Source: Catonia carolina (Eukaryota; Arthropoda; Insecta; Hemiptera; Achilidae). From it: DNA of 64,000 bases. Below, piece after piece: positions 36,370-46,650 of the stretch. How positions within the stretch are numbered: position 1 is the stretch's first letter; each line of letters begins with the position of its first letter. The notes below the pieces were generated by a model. The model saw nothing but the letters and a program-made list of their open reading frames with translations, was not told where the DNA came from and made no database searches. A program made the translations under genes and the position numbers. Location: the NCBI GenBank assembly GCA_035578175.1, contig JAQMRL010000007.1, positions 48,680,727 through 48,744,726 of the forward strand, in the 5' to 3' direction.

Positions 36370-36930
36370 GAGACAGGATTCTGGAACAAGTTTCCCATTT
36401 CAAATACCTGGGTTGGGATTTCACATATGAAGATGATGAAGACATTTTGAAAAGGGAAAATAAATTTCAGATGGTTTGCGGCTTCATTAACAAGGATAGA
36501 TACAAGAATATGTATGTATGACATGATGGCAGTTGCCCTGCTGCTATATGGTTGCTAAGATCTAGCCCAATTAAGGAAAGTAGAAGCCGCTGAAATGAGA
36601 TTTATGAGATTGGTGAAGGGATGCTCCTGTGAGCTCAGATTCGTAGTAGTGATATCAGGAGAGAACTAGGTAGAGATGAAACCATCCTAGAGAAAATGAG
36701 CAGATACAGGACTCGATAGAAAAATCATGTCACAAGAATGACAAGTGAAAGGGTTATGGTCCAAGCATTGCAATATTGCCCAATCGGAAGAAGAAGCTTG
36801 GGTAGACCAAGGAAAAGGTGGTTTGAGGCTGGAACAGGCGTAGCACCTAATCTGTAAGCGGTAGAAGAGGAAGCAGAAAACAAAACATACTTTGTACTAA
36901 AACTGTAAACTCATTACATTTAAAGGCGGA
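36370..36930 (+). pseudogene. RTE-type LINE reverse transcriptase C-terminal fragment
   Basis: Fragments in order: ILEQVSHFKYLGWDFTYEDD, YDMMAVALLLYGC, VEAAEMRFMRLVKGCSC, RDETILEKMSRYRTR, HVTRMTSERVMVQALQYCP and GRRSLGRPRKRWFEAG. This is the standard RTE C-terminus, running from the YLG motif to the basic GRPRKRW tail. Several stops and frameshifts. It lies in intron 5 of the unknown gene, opposite strand. Confidence 0.8.
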
Positions 36931-37417
36931 ATCTACCTTCAAAAAATTATTATATTTATGAAAATAAGTTCTCTTATAAAGTTTGTGTTTGATTGCAATA
37001 TTTAATTGATGAGCTTAGAGGATGAAGGTGATTTACAACAAAATTATAATTTAAAGAAAAATTCAATCAAAGATGAGGCTCCCAGTTTTTGTGAAATGCC
37101 TGATTTTTTTCATTTTCTCTTCTTCATCTGAATCAGCAGCAATTGTAAAAGGGTCGGGCGTAAAAAAACTTCAATACCCTATTCTTATGCATATACCTTT
37201 ATCCACTTTCATCTACTAAAAGTATTTATTGTACTGTCAGTGCCACTCCTAATTAATCATTTACTGTGTTACTGGCCTTCAATACTTCTCCCGGCCCTAG
37301 TCGGCGCAGCAGACCCATTGGTGGTGTACTGACAAACCCTTCGGCTGCGTACTGACAGAGGGCTTTGTTGCCAAGGCTGAGCAAGTAACCGCCCCCTACC
37401 TCAGTGCTCTCAGTAGC

Positions 37418-37425
37418 TATATAAG
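37418..37425 (+). promoter_or_regulatory. TATA box of the solo LTR
   Basis: TATATAAG, followed about 25-30 bp later by CACTTGTCATTA, a plausible transcription start. The only clear TATA box I noted in the window. Confidence 0.65.
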
Positions 37426-37494
37426 CGCACTGCACTGAGCCACTTGTCATTACGCTCTACATCTCCGATAAAGATCGACAGACAACATCCACGA

Positions 37495-37500
37495 AATAAA
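37495..37500 (+). terminator. AATAAA in the LTR
   Basis: AATAAA about 75 bp after the TATA box, the usual arrangement for polyadenylation at the end of the R region of an LTR. Confidence 0.5.
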
Positions 37501-37568
37501 GAAGGAAGATGCTCTGGGACTTGCAGCAGCCGTCGCCGCAGCTCTCGCAGCCACGCGCTGCCTACACT

Positions 37569-37701
37569 GGTCTCCTTCGAGACCGGCACAACGATCCTTC
37601 TCAGGACCAACTCGTTAAGGTTTACACCGGTCCTTTTCAGGGCCATAAACCACCTCTGTCCGCCCCGGCAGACACACACATAAACGGCCCTTTTCAGGGC
37701 C
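37569..37701 (+). promoter_or_regulatory. Four tandem 6-bp-stem/4-nt-loop hairpins of histone 3'-end type
   Basis: GGTCTCCTTCGAGACC (37569-37584), GATCCTTCTCAGGACC (37593-37608, one mismatch), GGTCCTTTTCAGGGCC (37629-37644, one G-T pair) and GGCCCTTTTCAGGGCC (37686-37701). Each has a 6-bp stem and a 4-nt pyrimidine-rich loop. The last two fit the metazoan histone mRNA stem-loop consensus, and the fourth is preceded by an A-rich stretch and followed by ACCA, as at real histone 3' ends. All lie in the U5-side part of the solo LTR. Confidence 0.7.
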
Positions 37702-37746
37702 ACCAGATAAGATTTGCCACTCAATGTCGCAATCCGGTGACAGTAC

Positions 37747-38593
37747 ACTGCATCCTGTATAATGAAATGAAAATTTATCATGATGATTCAATCGCAAGGT
37801 TTGTCCTGCATAGAAATTTACAAACAGTATTTGATTTGATAAAATTAAAGAGACATTATATTTTGATGATTAAGCCCACTACTACATAATTAACAAGTAA
37901 ACTTTTGGTAGGTTGTGTTTACATCTGACTGTTATGTACATTGTGGCTAAAGGACGTAATGGAGGGAAAAAGATAAAAATGAGCGATGAACAAATACTAG
38001 ATCTGACAGGGAACAGAAGCCAGTTGCACTGACCAGTTAGCACACAGAGAGCCAAATTGACTATTGGTTTTTCTTACAGTAGCTAATAATCCAGTAGTAG
38101 AACCTACTAAGGATTTACGATTTCTGTGTTCACAAATTTATTTTAATATTTACACAAACTTTTTACTGAAGATCGGTTTAATTTTTTTATGACTCACAAA
38201 TTAAAAAAATTATACATCTGAACTAAGTAGTTCTTGAATAAAAATAAATTTTTAAACCGTTGCAATCTCTAAGATTTTGAAAATTGACCCAGATGTTGGA
38301 CGTGCTTTTGTAATGAAAAGAATCGGAAGCGCAATAATCGCTTACAAAGAAATGATAAAGAAGGAAAAGGAGTCAACAATAAAAATTTTTTCAGTGTAGA
38401 TCAACCCAGCATCAGAGCGGTTAATTACGAATAAAACAATTTTTCAATTGCATTTAGTGGTTTTAATTTACTTATACTATTTTTCAGGGCTGATGAGCTC
38501 TGAACGTACTCATTGCCCCCTACCCACTTCATAGCTAGCTAATGACTTGCCAGCAACATTACCAATGCTCTCGTAGCTCTGTTATATACTGGG
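37747..38593. other. Intron 5 of the unknown gene; unassigned reading-frame fragments
   Basis: Between the solo LTR and the mariner, the plus strand has a short open segment at 38274-38399 (KIDPDVGRAFVMKRIGSAII...) that looks protein-like but that I cannot assign. Probably the remains of another transposon. Confidence 0.3.
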
Positions 38594-39786
38594 TGTTTAT
38601 AAATGAATAGCGGGGTTTTAACGCTTTATAATATTTAATACATTATACTTACAGTTATAAATGATACATCAAAGAAAAGTGCAACTCAAGCAGTTTTGTT
38701 TGTTGGCAGCAGTATGCAATGTTTCCACTGCCAGCTGTTAGAAAGCGCTAGTAGCAAAGATGGCGACTAAAGAACACAAGCGTTTTGTGTTTTACAGTTC
38801 GCAAAGACGGAATCGGTAGTTACTGTGCAATGTGTGTTCTGTATAAAGTTTGGTTGTGAACCTCCAGCTGATAATAACATCCGTAGATGGTATCATCAGT
38901 TTGAAGATACCTGCTGCCTATGCAAAGGGAAGAGTACGGGACAACCAAGTGTTAGTGCGGAGAGCGTTGAGCAAGTGTCGTTCATGCGTAGCCAACAGAA
39001 ATCTGTTCGGATGGCTAGTCATGAATTAGCAATTCCTGTAACGACTGTTTGGAAAGTTTTACGGAGACACTTTACAACTACGTCCTTATTGTTTGCAGTT
39101 GGTACAGGCTCTAAATCCTGCAGACTATGGTTTATGTGCCAACTTCGCTAACGAAATGTTGTTGCATGAAGATTTTCTACATCATGTCATCTTCAGTGAT
39201 GAATCGACCTTTCACCCTAGTGGACAAGTGAACACTCATAATGTGCTAATCTGGCGCACAGAAAATCCTCACGCGATGGTACAAGTGCAACGAGACTTCC
39301 CTAAATTGATGATATTTGTGCCATGTCCCAGCGGAAAGTTTATGGGCCTTTCTTTTTTGTTGAAGCAACTGTAACTGGTGGTTTTTACCTTGATACTGTA
39401 CAGCTATGGCTCTTCCCTCAGTTGGAAGATGAAGAGCCAGAGAACTTCATTTTCCAGCAGGATGGTGTCGCCTCATTGGCATAAAAAAGAACCCGATTGG
39501 CTGAACGTCACTTTACCCAACTGCTGGATTGGCCGCACGGGGTGCAATGACAGGGCTTGTTTTCCATGGCCTCCACGGTCACCCGATCTGACTAAACAAC
39601 GTTTGGGAAGAACTAACATATTGTCTTGATGTGTGTCGTGTGACGAATGGTGCGCACATTGAACACTTGTAGGCATTTATGTAAAACTGTTTAAGTTGCT
39701 CTTTCGTTTGATGTATCATTTATAACTGTAAGTATAATATATTAAATATTATAGAGCGTTAAAACCCCGCTATTCATTTATAAACA
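38594..39786 (+). mobile_element. Mariner-superfamily element with ~80-bp TIRs
   Basis: TGTTTATAAATGAATAGCGG at 38594 and its exact reverse complement ending at 39786 extend inward as near-perfect inverted repeats for about 80 bp (through CAGTTATAAATGATACATCA). This is unusually long for the superfamily, where ~30 bp is common. A broken transposase fills the interior. Confidence 0.9.
38780..39690 (+). pseudogene. Mariner-like transposase, frameshifted and internally deleted
   Basis: Successive frames give FAKTESVVTVQCVF, DNNIRRWYHQFEDT, GKSTGQPSVSAESVEQVSFM, SVRMASHELAIPVTTVWKVL, then FANEMLLHEDFLHHVIFSDE, PHAMVQVQRDFPK, FIFQQDG-like DNA, WPPRSPDLT and a jump to RVTNGAHIEHL. HTH domains, the SDE, QDG and SPDLT catalytic segments and the family-typical IEHL end are recognisable. 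About 300 bp normally lying between SPDLT and the C-terminus is missing. At least four frameshifts. Confidence 0.85.
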
Positions 39787-39867
39787 ACCGGTGTTTTGTC
39801 AGCCATTTTTTTGGTCTTTCAATGACAATTATAACCTATGAACATCAGCTGACATTATAACTACGCA

Positions 39868-40045
39868 TTGGCGTAGTAGGTAATGTGCTCGGCTCTCATC
39901 ATGCGGTCTTGGGTTCGAATCCCATTCAGGCACGGCATATTTTCATACGTGACAAAAAATCATTTCATCCTTCATCGTCTGCATTAGCAGTAACTGCAGA
40001 ACAGTCAGACGTTAAAAAAAATATATATATATATATATATTAAGT
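39868..40045 (+). repeat. SINE family S1, full-length copy with (TA)n end
   Basis: GGCGTAGTAGGTAATGTGCT head, GGGTTCGAATCCCATTCAGG box B, full body, the TCTGCATTAGCAGTAACTGC block and a terminal A/TA run at 40014-40040. Confidence 0.88.
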
Positions 40046-42325
40046 ATAATATTATAAAGTATGCATATTAACGCGCTCTACAATCGATGTGATCAGTACG
40101 AGATGCAAGACACAAGACATGAGTGAACTACTGTGGCTCTTATACCCACGCGTGCAAAATGTTTGTCAGGCTGAAACATTCATACAATCTGACAATGCTG
40201 GCAAATGTTCTGATCGGTCTAAACGCGTGGAACAGGAGAGCTCATCAACTGTGAAAAGAATTATAGTGCTTTTAAATACTGGGTGTCCCACGAAGAGGTT
40301 GCTATTTTTGAATTAATATGCCGGACATATTGCACACTACAGACTGGAAACTTTACAGTTATAATAAATAGATATGAAAAAAAGTATCCTTGAGTTTACC
40401 CCCTAACAAGTCTCCTAGTTCCGGCACTGTATACATCAAAAACAATTTTAAATAGGGAACTTTACAAGAATATGCTAACTGATCTAAAACTTACGATTCA
40501 TCTAGCACCAGAAGACAGTTTAGTAACCGTAATGAAATATCTCAGAAGTTACACCAGAATCCTTAGCAACATTTCCTTTATCACCTGAAACAATTTGATT
40601 AACATATTTTCAGTAAACAGATTGACTAAAACAGCTAATTTTTAATCTATATAAATAAAATTGCGATTATGTCTGATCAAATTTTCAAAATGCCCCAAAT
40701 TTTGTTTCCATGTCATATTAACAAAGTAAACACTGAACAAAATTCAATGAATTTTGATAATTAGGTTCTGGACATAATCAAGATGAAAATAGGCTATTAA
40801 TTTTTTTAATATCATAAAGGGGTGGGGGAAGTTCCACTAAACACAAATATTTATTCTCCCCTTACATTATCAGTTAATTAAATGACTATTATTAAAGAAA
40901 GAAAAGGTATCATGATACCATCATAAAAGGTGTAAATGATACTATAACAAACTATTAGCATATATGCTGCCACAAAAAACTACTAGCATTCAGCAAACAT
41001 TGCCGACTGTGTTGATACAAGGCCGACTGAAAACATCAGTTTATTATAGAAGGTATACATTCCAAAAATGTTATGTTATTATTTTTTGACTCATTTTGTT
41101 GTTGCAGCTTGGAAATTCCAGTTCTGGCATTGTTTTTTTTTTAAAGGAAATTGTAAACATTTTTTTATGATTTCCCTAGTCTGACTATGAAATACTGTAC
41201 CTTTTCCCCTAGCTACGATATTTTAACTATATTGAAATATTACAAATTAAATGTAAATCTCAAAAATAACAACAAATAAGTCAAAAATTATTCACTTCAT
41301 TAGCTAAAATATAAACCAAAGTAAATAGTTCTACAACAATCACTTCTAGCAGATTATAGGATTACTCTCAGTGCATTGAATACAATAAAATTGAAAAATA
41401 AGTGATAAAAATTAAAAATGATATCGCTAGAATGTGGTGTTTACAACTCATAAAACAGTCATGTATGATCCATGAATGATTCTGCCATAAACAGTTATTG
41501 TACAACAAAGAGTAGGCCTGTATCATAACATCAATACACTGCGAGATAAGAAATGGATTTTTTGTATGCTATAATATCAGAAATTATCAATTCTATATAT
41601 TAAGTTTGTGAAATTTGTATTTTTGTATTTACTGTTCAATGTCCGCAATGTATCATAAGTGGATCAAATGTAAATATTGTGACAAAATCGAAAAGACAGG
41701 GTTCGCGTAATTTCTAGAATTTCATTCATTGAAATAGTAAAGAGAGGATAATAGAGTGAAATAGTAACAATAAGTGACAATAGGGCAATAATGACAATAA
41801 AGGTATGCCTATTCATAAAAATTCTTTAATAGGACTGCGCTATTGTATGTGATAAAAGTTCGGGTATTGTGTACAGCTATTTATGAAGTTGTTTACATTT
41901 TCTATTTACAATAGTTGACTTGTTTACAATAGATTTTTCTAGCACTCATTTATAAAGGGACTTTTTGTACCTTATTATTTGTTCGGTGTAGTGATTAACG
42001 ATTGTTATACTGTCTTTGTTCGTGTGTGTATTGTGAAAAGTTAATGTGATCTGTATTAAATTCAGTTTTTGTGAATTCAGTGTCATTTTGCATGTGTAGT
42101 CTATAAAATTGGTTGTAAGTAGTGCTAAGTAAATTATTAAGTTATTTATTTTAAGTAAATTAACAAGTTGTTTATTGTATTACATTATTATAATTAGTTT
42201 ATTATTTATTTTGTAAATCGTTTAGTGTAATAAATATTTGTAATTGTAAACTTTAGTGTATTAATTATTTAATAACCTAGATCCCGAAACGGACCTTAGC
42301 GATAAGTGTCACAATATTTTAGTTA
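40046..42325. other. Intron 5 of the unknown gene, largely featureless
   Basis: A 2.3-kb AT-rich stretch. A mariner-like terminus (GGGTGTCCCACGAAGAGG) lies near 40279 without a matched partner. ATCTATATAAATAAAATTGC near 40647 resembles a Helitron 5' end, but no 3' end was seen. No coding region that I can support. Confidence 0.4.
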
Positions 42326-42640
42326 ATGCCACCAGATATTTATAACGAAACAGTAAAAATTGCTTATAAAATCCACAAGAAAACGTGGACAATAAAAAAT
42401 AACCAATTGGCAACATTTACGAAAGTTAAATAAGAAATTTGAAAACACAGGAAGTGAATTAAATGCCCCAAAGTGTTTAATTGACATTTTATACACCTGC
42501 TATAACATTTTCATGGTAATATATACGCACAGTTCATATAATAAATTTGATTTTTTTTGTTTATAGGTTTTATTCCAGTAACCTTTCTTCCGATTTCCGT
42601 AAATATTCGAGAAACCAACATATGGGCCACTCTGTATTCT
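42326..42640 (+). pseudogene. Internally deleted mariner fragment
   Basis: A transposase N-terminal piece (MPPDIYNETVKIAYKI, then KKFENTGSELNAPK after a frameshift) is joined directly to the 3' end of the element at 33323-33930 (CACCTGCTATAACATTTTCA through TTCCGATTTCCGTAAATATT to GGGCCACTCTGTA). The central transposase region is deleted. No clear left TIR. Confidence 0.55.
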
Positions 42641-42764
42641 CTGAAATCAATGCATTTTTTCATTCACCTTCACAAAACGGAAGAAAAAATTTTCTGATGA
42701 GTTAACTAATAAAAATGAAATACCTAGGCCTATATATAAACTATTTTAAGACAATGTTTCTTAC

Positions 42765-42922
42765 AACAAATAGCAAGTTGATTGCAATGCAGTGATCATA
42801 CAATCGGTTTGTAAAAGTGAAATAATCTTTCCATTGTTGCCAAATAACCACATGTGGAAGATGAGTAACATTTTCTTTATGCACATTGTAGCTGCCTGTC
42901 TCGAATAAGTGACACTCTTGTC
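42765..42922 (-). CDS. Unknown six-exon gene, proposed exon 5
   Basis: The acceptor ATTATACAG precedes 42922 and the donor GTAAGA follows 42765. Entering with one base carried from exon 4, it reads GQECHLFETGSYNVHKENVT then HLPHVVIWQQWKDYFTF and NRLYDHCIAINLLFV (53 codons), ending in phase 0. The composition (Trp, Tyr, His, Cys) continues the Trp-rich end of exon 4 (LWTKWYRYFF) and suggests a folded domain. The acceptor lacks a strong pyrimidine tract, so the left boundary is less certain than the right. No known domain is recognised. Confidence 0.5.
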
Positions 42923-43363
42923 CTGTATAATTAATGCTCATTTCCATTGTATCCCAAGTTTTATTTTAGTTCCAAATAATTTTTCCTATTGAAACAGCTG
43001 TTCCAATAAACCAGTATCTCATTTAACCAGATTACACTGTATGTCTTTTTAAAGAATTACAATTTCAAATAAACATTTTTGTAGCTCACTAATAAAATAA
43101 AATTAATGGTAGTTAGAAAATGTGCAAATATTGAAAAAAAACATGATACATTTGAATGAACAAAACAGTACATAATGGTTCACCAGCCAAAATGTTAAAA
43201 GCATCTTAAAAAAAAATCAATCAGCAAGTCTTCAAAATCTAGTTTCTATCATAAAATAATTTTTACGCCATGTATTTCAAACACTGGCCATACGTATCAA
43301 CAGAAAATATATTCATTATGAAAAAATAAACTCAATAATTGTACAGAAAGAAATAATGTGTAC

Positions 43364-43642
43364 CTGGAAAGAAATAGCGATACCACTTGGTCCACAATGA
43401 TAGGGCAGGTGGTTTACTATGAACTTTAAAATGAACGGTTGACAGTTTTGACACGTCGACAGGTTTGATTGAAGAGACTGTTTTTGGATAGGCACCCGGT
43501 TTGATTGAAGAGACTGTTTTTGGATAGGCACCTGCCTTTTCATTAACCAATCCGTAAGATCTGTGTAATTTCTCTGAGAGCTGAATCGAGCCTTTACCTA
43601 CATCACTCTTCGATTGTAACTTCAAATCAGGAAAGAAAGGTT
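43364..43642 (-). CDS. Unknown six-exon gene, exon 4 with a 12-residue tandem repeat
   Basis: The acceptor ATATTTCAG precedes 43642 and the donor GTACAC follows 43364. It enters and leaves in phase 1. The frame reads EPFFPDLKLQSKSDVGKGSI, then LHRSYGLVNEKA, two consecutive identical GAYPKTVSSIKP units (encoded by exact 36-bp repeats around 43465-43536), then VDVSKLSTVHFKVHSKPPAL and SLWTKWYRYFFP. The tandem repeat is recent because the DNA copies are identical. Function unknown; no signal peptide or membrane span is visible in the assembled protein. Confidence 0.6.
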
Positions 43643-44089
43643 CTGAAATATAAAACAATAAACAAAATAAAAATGCAAAAAAAATCCTTTCAGTAGTTTA
43701 CTTAGACTTCTATGAAAAACAATCTGATAAGTTACAGTAAAAATATGAATATATATTGACACGTTACCCCGGTTATCAGCTATGGAGATGACACCTGTAT
43801 ACTTGCAAAAAGAAACAGAAAACACACTGAGAATATCTGAAAATAAAACTGTGTGCGAGGTCTGTCTAAAAAATAATCGGATTTTTCATTTTTCTAAAAA
43901 ATATTTATTGATTTGTGTATACATATTGTGTCCCCTTCAAAGTAACTCCCCTTAGATGTAATACACTTACGCGAGGCTTTATCTCCTCATTGTATCACAT
44001 CTTCCTTTCATGGGCCTTTTTAGTTTTGGGAATAAAAAGAAGTTGTAGGAGGCCAAGACCAGTGAATACAGAGGATGAGGCATCATAAC

Positions 44090-45072
44090 AGTGTTGGCTT
44101 TTGCCAAAAACTCACGAACAAGCAGTGAAGTGTGCGCTGGCACATTATCGTGATGAAGTTTCCATGAGTGGTTTTACCACAATTCCGGGTTTTTTTTAGT
44201 ATTGCTTCACGCAATCAGCACATAACTTCCAGACAGTATTCTTTATTGACTGTACAACCTTGTGGCAAAAACTCATGACACACTTTGCCATTGTAATAGA
44301 AGAAAACGGAGTGCAGAACCTTCACATTTGGCCAGACATGACGTGCTTTTTTTGGTCTTGGCTCTTCTTGCCGCTTCCATTGGGAAGATTGGGCTTTGGT
44401 TTTAATATCATATTCATAGACCCATGTTTCGTCCCCAGTTATGACCTTTTTAAGCAGTTCTGGATTGTTATTGACCTCATTCAGCAGTTCCTGAGCGATG
44501 GTTATGTGTAGGTTTCTTTGTTCAAAATTTAGCATTTTGGTACTAATTTTTCTACCACACGTTTCATGCCTAAAACATCCAAAATAATTGCATGATATGA
44601 GCCTCTTGAAATGCCAACATCATCAGCAACCTCTCTGATCGTGATTCATTGATTTTTCAAGACCATTTTCCCACTGCTTCAACATTTTTCTCGGTTGTTG
44701 AAATGCTAGGACGTCCAGATTTTTTTTTGTTTTACGTCTGACTGTTCTCCAATTTCTGCTAATGTTGACGATGGATAATGATGATAATGAAAATGAGAGA
44801 TGAAAAAATGCCAGACGTGACTGGAAATCGAGCCCGGAACCTCAGCGTAAAAGCCAGTAGCACTAACCATTACGCCAATGGGCCGGCCAGAGCGGTCATC
44901 ATCATTAACATCTTCTCGACCTTCTTTGAAGCGTTTATACCACTCGAAAACTTGTGTTCTACTTATAGTAGACTTACCAAAGACTACAATCAACATTTTG
45001 AATGCATCAACGCACTTAATATTATTTTTAACACACAATTTAATACAGATTCTTTGATCCATTTTTACAAGA
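44090..45072 (-). pseudogene. Mariner transposase, interrupted by a SINE
   Basis: From ATG near 45066: MDQRICIKLCVKNNIKCVDA, SRTQVFEWYKRFKEGREDVN and DDDRSGRP (paired HTH start and linker). SINE insertion follows. The frame resumes at 44535 with LNFEQRNLHITIAQELLNEV, LKKVITGDETWVYEYD (first catalytic Asp in GDETW), SQWKRQEEPRPKKAR, VFFYYNGKVCHEFLPQG and VNKEYCLEV. The equivalents of HDNAPAH and SPDLAPCDFF are recognisable only as decayed DNA below 44215. Inactive. Confidence 0.85.
44737..44890 (-). repeat. tRNA-derived SINE (family S2) inside the mariner transposase
   Basis: Minus strand: GGCGTAATGGTTAGTGCTAC (box A region), GGTTCCGGGCTCGATTTCC (box B), and a body with TCTGGCATTTTTTCATCTCT. 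The 3' segment AACATTAGCAGAAATTGGAG, ending AGTCAGACGTAAAAC, is the same tail as in family S1. It interrupts the transposase frame between the linker and catalytic domains. Confidence 0.8.
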
Positions 45073-45439
45073 GTATAAACTCGCCGAGCACACAAAAACA
45101 CAACTAATTGTTTTAATTTATTGTAATTATACTGTTCCCTTTTTTAATACTATTGTAATTTATCTGTCAAGAAAAAAATACAAATACAAAATGGCTGAAA
45201 ATGTAAACACATAATAGAAACACGTGTACCAACATAACAAAAAACATTTTTATATATGGATGGCAAAATTTAAAGAATCTGGTTACTTTTAAGACAGACC
45301 TTGTTTATGGGCAAGTTAAGGAGAATGAAACATGGCAAATGAGACGTAATAGAAAATAGACAACATATTAGACAGGAGAATGTCGTAAAATTTATCAAGT
45401 CTGTAATGATTAATATGGGAGTATGATAACTAGGTTATT

Positions 45440-45645
45440 TGAAGGGAATGGATAAACAGCACATGCCAAAGAAGATACTGAAGGATTAGACTTATGGTAG
45501 GTACCAGAAAAAAGGGTTGATCTAGATTTAGATCACTTGATGGTGTGACTTCAAAGAATGGGGGTGAAAGGATACGTGGGGATGGCAAGGGATAGAGGAC
45601 GTTGGAGGCTAAGGCTTGCTTCAGGCTTTAAAACTAGAAGAAGAA
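45440..45645 (+). pseudogene. LINE C-terminal tail
   Basis: EWMDKQHMPKKILKD, LQRMGVKGYVGMARDRGRWR and LRLASGFKTRRRRS match the end of insect RTE/craniate-type LINE polymerases (usually MGV..W...A.DR..WR). A short truncated relic. Confidence 0.65.
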
Positions 45646-46650
45646 GGAGTATTTGTTCTCTTATATATCTACTTGTACTATGTGATACAGTATGATTTGT
45701 CTCATACAGTGCCCGTTCCAGCTACCATCGGGTCTGGGTGTTCACCAAGCCTCTCCATCTTCTTCTGTCCATCCACCATTTCTCCTCCTCTATTTGTTTC
45801 CAGTTCTATCTTTGTCCCTCCACACGCCTCTTAACTTTATCCTTCCATCTTTTTCTTGGTCATTCTCTTGATCTTGTTTCTTCCATCCTTCTAGGCAACC
45901 TTTCCTCCCCATTCCCTTCTCATGGTCATACCATTTTACCCTCATTTTCTCCACCCTCTCTCTCATACATTCTACATTTAGCTCTGCTCTAATCTCAGTA
46001 TTATTTATTTTATCTCTCCTTGCCATACTCTTTATTTGTATTAAGAACTTCATCTCCCCTGCCTGTAACCTACTCCAATTTCCTCTCATTCATCCCCCAC
46101 GTTTCCACTCCATACAGCACTGTTGGTGCATAATACAACGTATACATCATTAACTGTGTCTTCTCTGGTATCTTTCTGTCTCACAACAAGTGTTTTACCG
46201 CTTGGTAAATATTTTCTCCATTCTGTAACCACTTTTTCATATCTGGATCTATCTTTCCGTCTTCTGAGGTCTCACTCCCTAGATATTTAAAAATTTCACC
46301 AGCCTCAATGCCTCTCCTTCCAGTGTAATGGTTCCCTCAATATCCCTGTCCTGAAAAACTATTACTTCACTCTTCTCTCTACTTATTTGAAGTCCAAAAT
46401 TTTTCATTATTTCATTCCAAGTATCCAGCTGAATTTGTACACCCTCTACTTTCTCTCCTGAAATTACAACATCATCTGCAAAAAACATCTTATTATCCTT
46501 ACATCCAGTTATTTCTTCTACGTTTCTGTTCATTCCTTCCATGGCCACGTTAAAACAGAATAGGGGACAGTTTGTTTCAGACCACTCCCAATACTAAACC
46601 ATTCTGTTTTCCCATACATCGTTTTTTCACCGTACATTCATAACCCACAT
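45646..46650 (-). pseudogene. LINE reverse transcriptase relic including the FADD motif
   Basis: The minus strand carries KMFFADDVVISGEKVEGVQI (catalytic Y/F-A-D-D box), LDTWNEIMKNFGLQISREKS and GTITLEGEALRLVKF near 46550-46280. After a frameshift it carries RGNWSRLQAGEMKFLIQIKS, MARRDKINNTEIRAELNVEC and MRVKWYDHEKGMGRKGCLEG near 46085-45790, then a basic tail. It covers palm through C-terminus; the fingers and endonuclease are absent. Confidence 0.8.

Larger units (their letters stand above)
37235..37742 (+). mobile_element. Solo LTR (508 bp) with 4-bp target duplication
   Basis: GTAC (37231-37234)|TGTCAGTGCC ... CCGGTGACA|GTAC (37743-37746). The element begins TG and ends CA with a short TGTCA/TGACA inverted repeat and is flanked by a perfect GTAC duplication, the definition of an LTR with retroviral-type integration (Gypsy or BEL/Pao). 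It is much more GC-rich than its surroundings. A TATA box (37418-37425) and an AATAAA (37495-37500) give the expected U3-R order. Downstream lie four hairpins resembling the histone mRNA 3' stem-loop. There is no internal region or second LTR, so this is a solo LTR left by recombination. The open frames across it are not genes. It lies in intron 5 of the unknown gene, opposite strand. Confidence 0.82.
43858..45303 (-). mobile_element. Mariner element with a nested SINE
   Basis: GAGGTCTGTCTAAAAAATAA at 43858 and the inverted right end, TTACTTTTAAGACAGACCTT to about 45303, form TIRs of ~25 bp. Length is 1.29 kb without the SINE. It carries a minus-strand transposase pseudogene and a SINE at 44737-44890. 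It lies in intron 3 of the unknown gene, upstream of exon 4. Confidence 0.85.

Noticed and set aside
36239..36524. Phe-rich minus-strand frames
   Set aside because: Antisense to an A-rich tract and an RTE LINE fragment that is clear on the plus strand.
37509..37889. 126-codon open frame over the GC-rich stretch (and antisense frames 37253-37797)
   Set aside because: Lies across the U5 side of a solo LTR with hairpins; runs past the LTR end into flanking DNA, so not a gene.
38274..38399. Possible plus-strand exon (KIDPDVGRAFVMKRIGSAII...)
   Set aside because: Short, no matching neighbouring exon, no recognised domain; left as unassigned transposon-like sequence.
40647..40670. Second Helitron 5' end (ATCTATATAAATAAAATTGC)
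   Set aside because: No downstream hairpin-CTAG terminus was found; the motif is short and AT-rich, so chance is likely.
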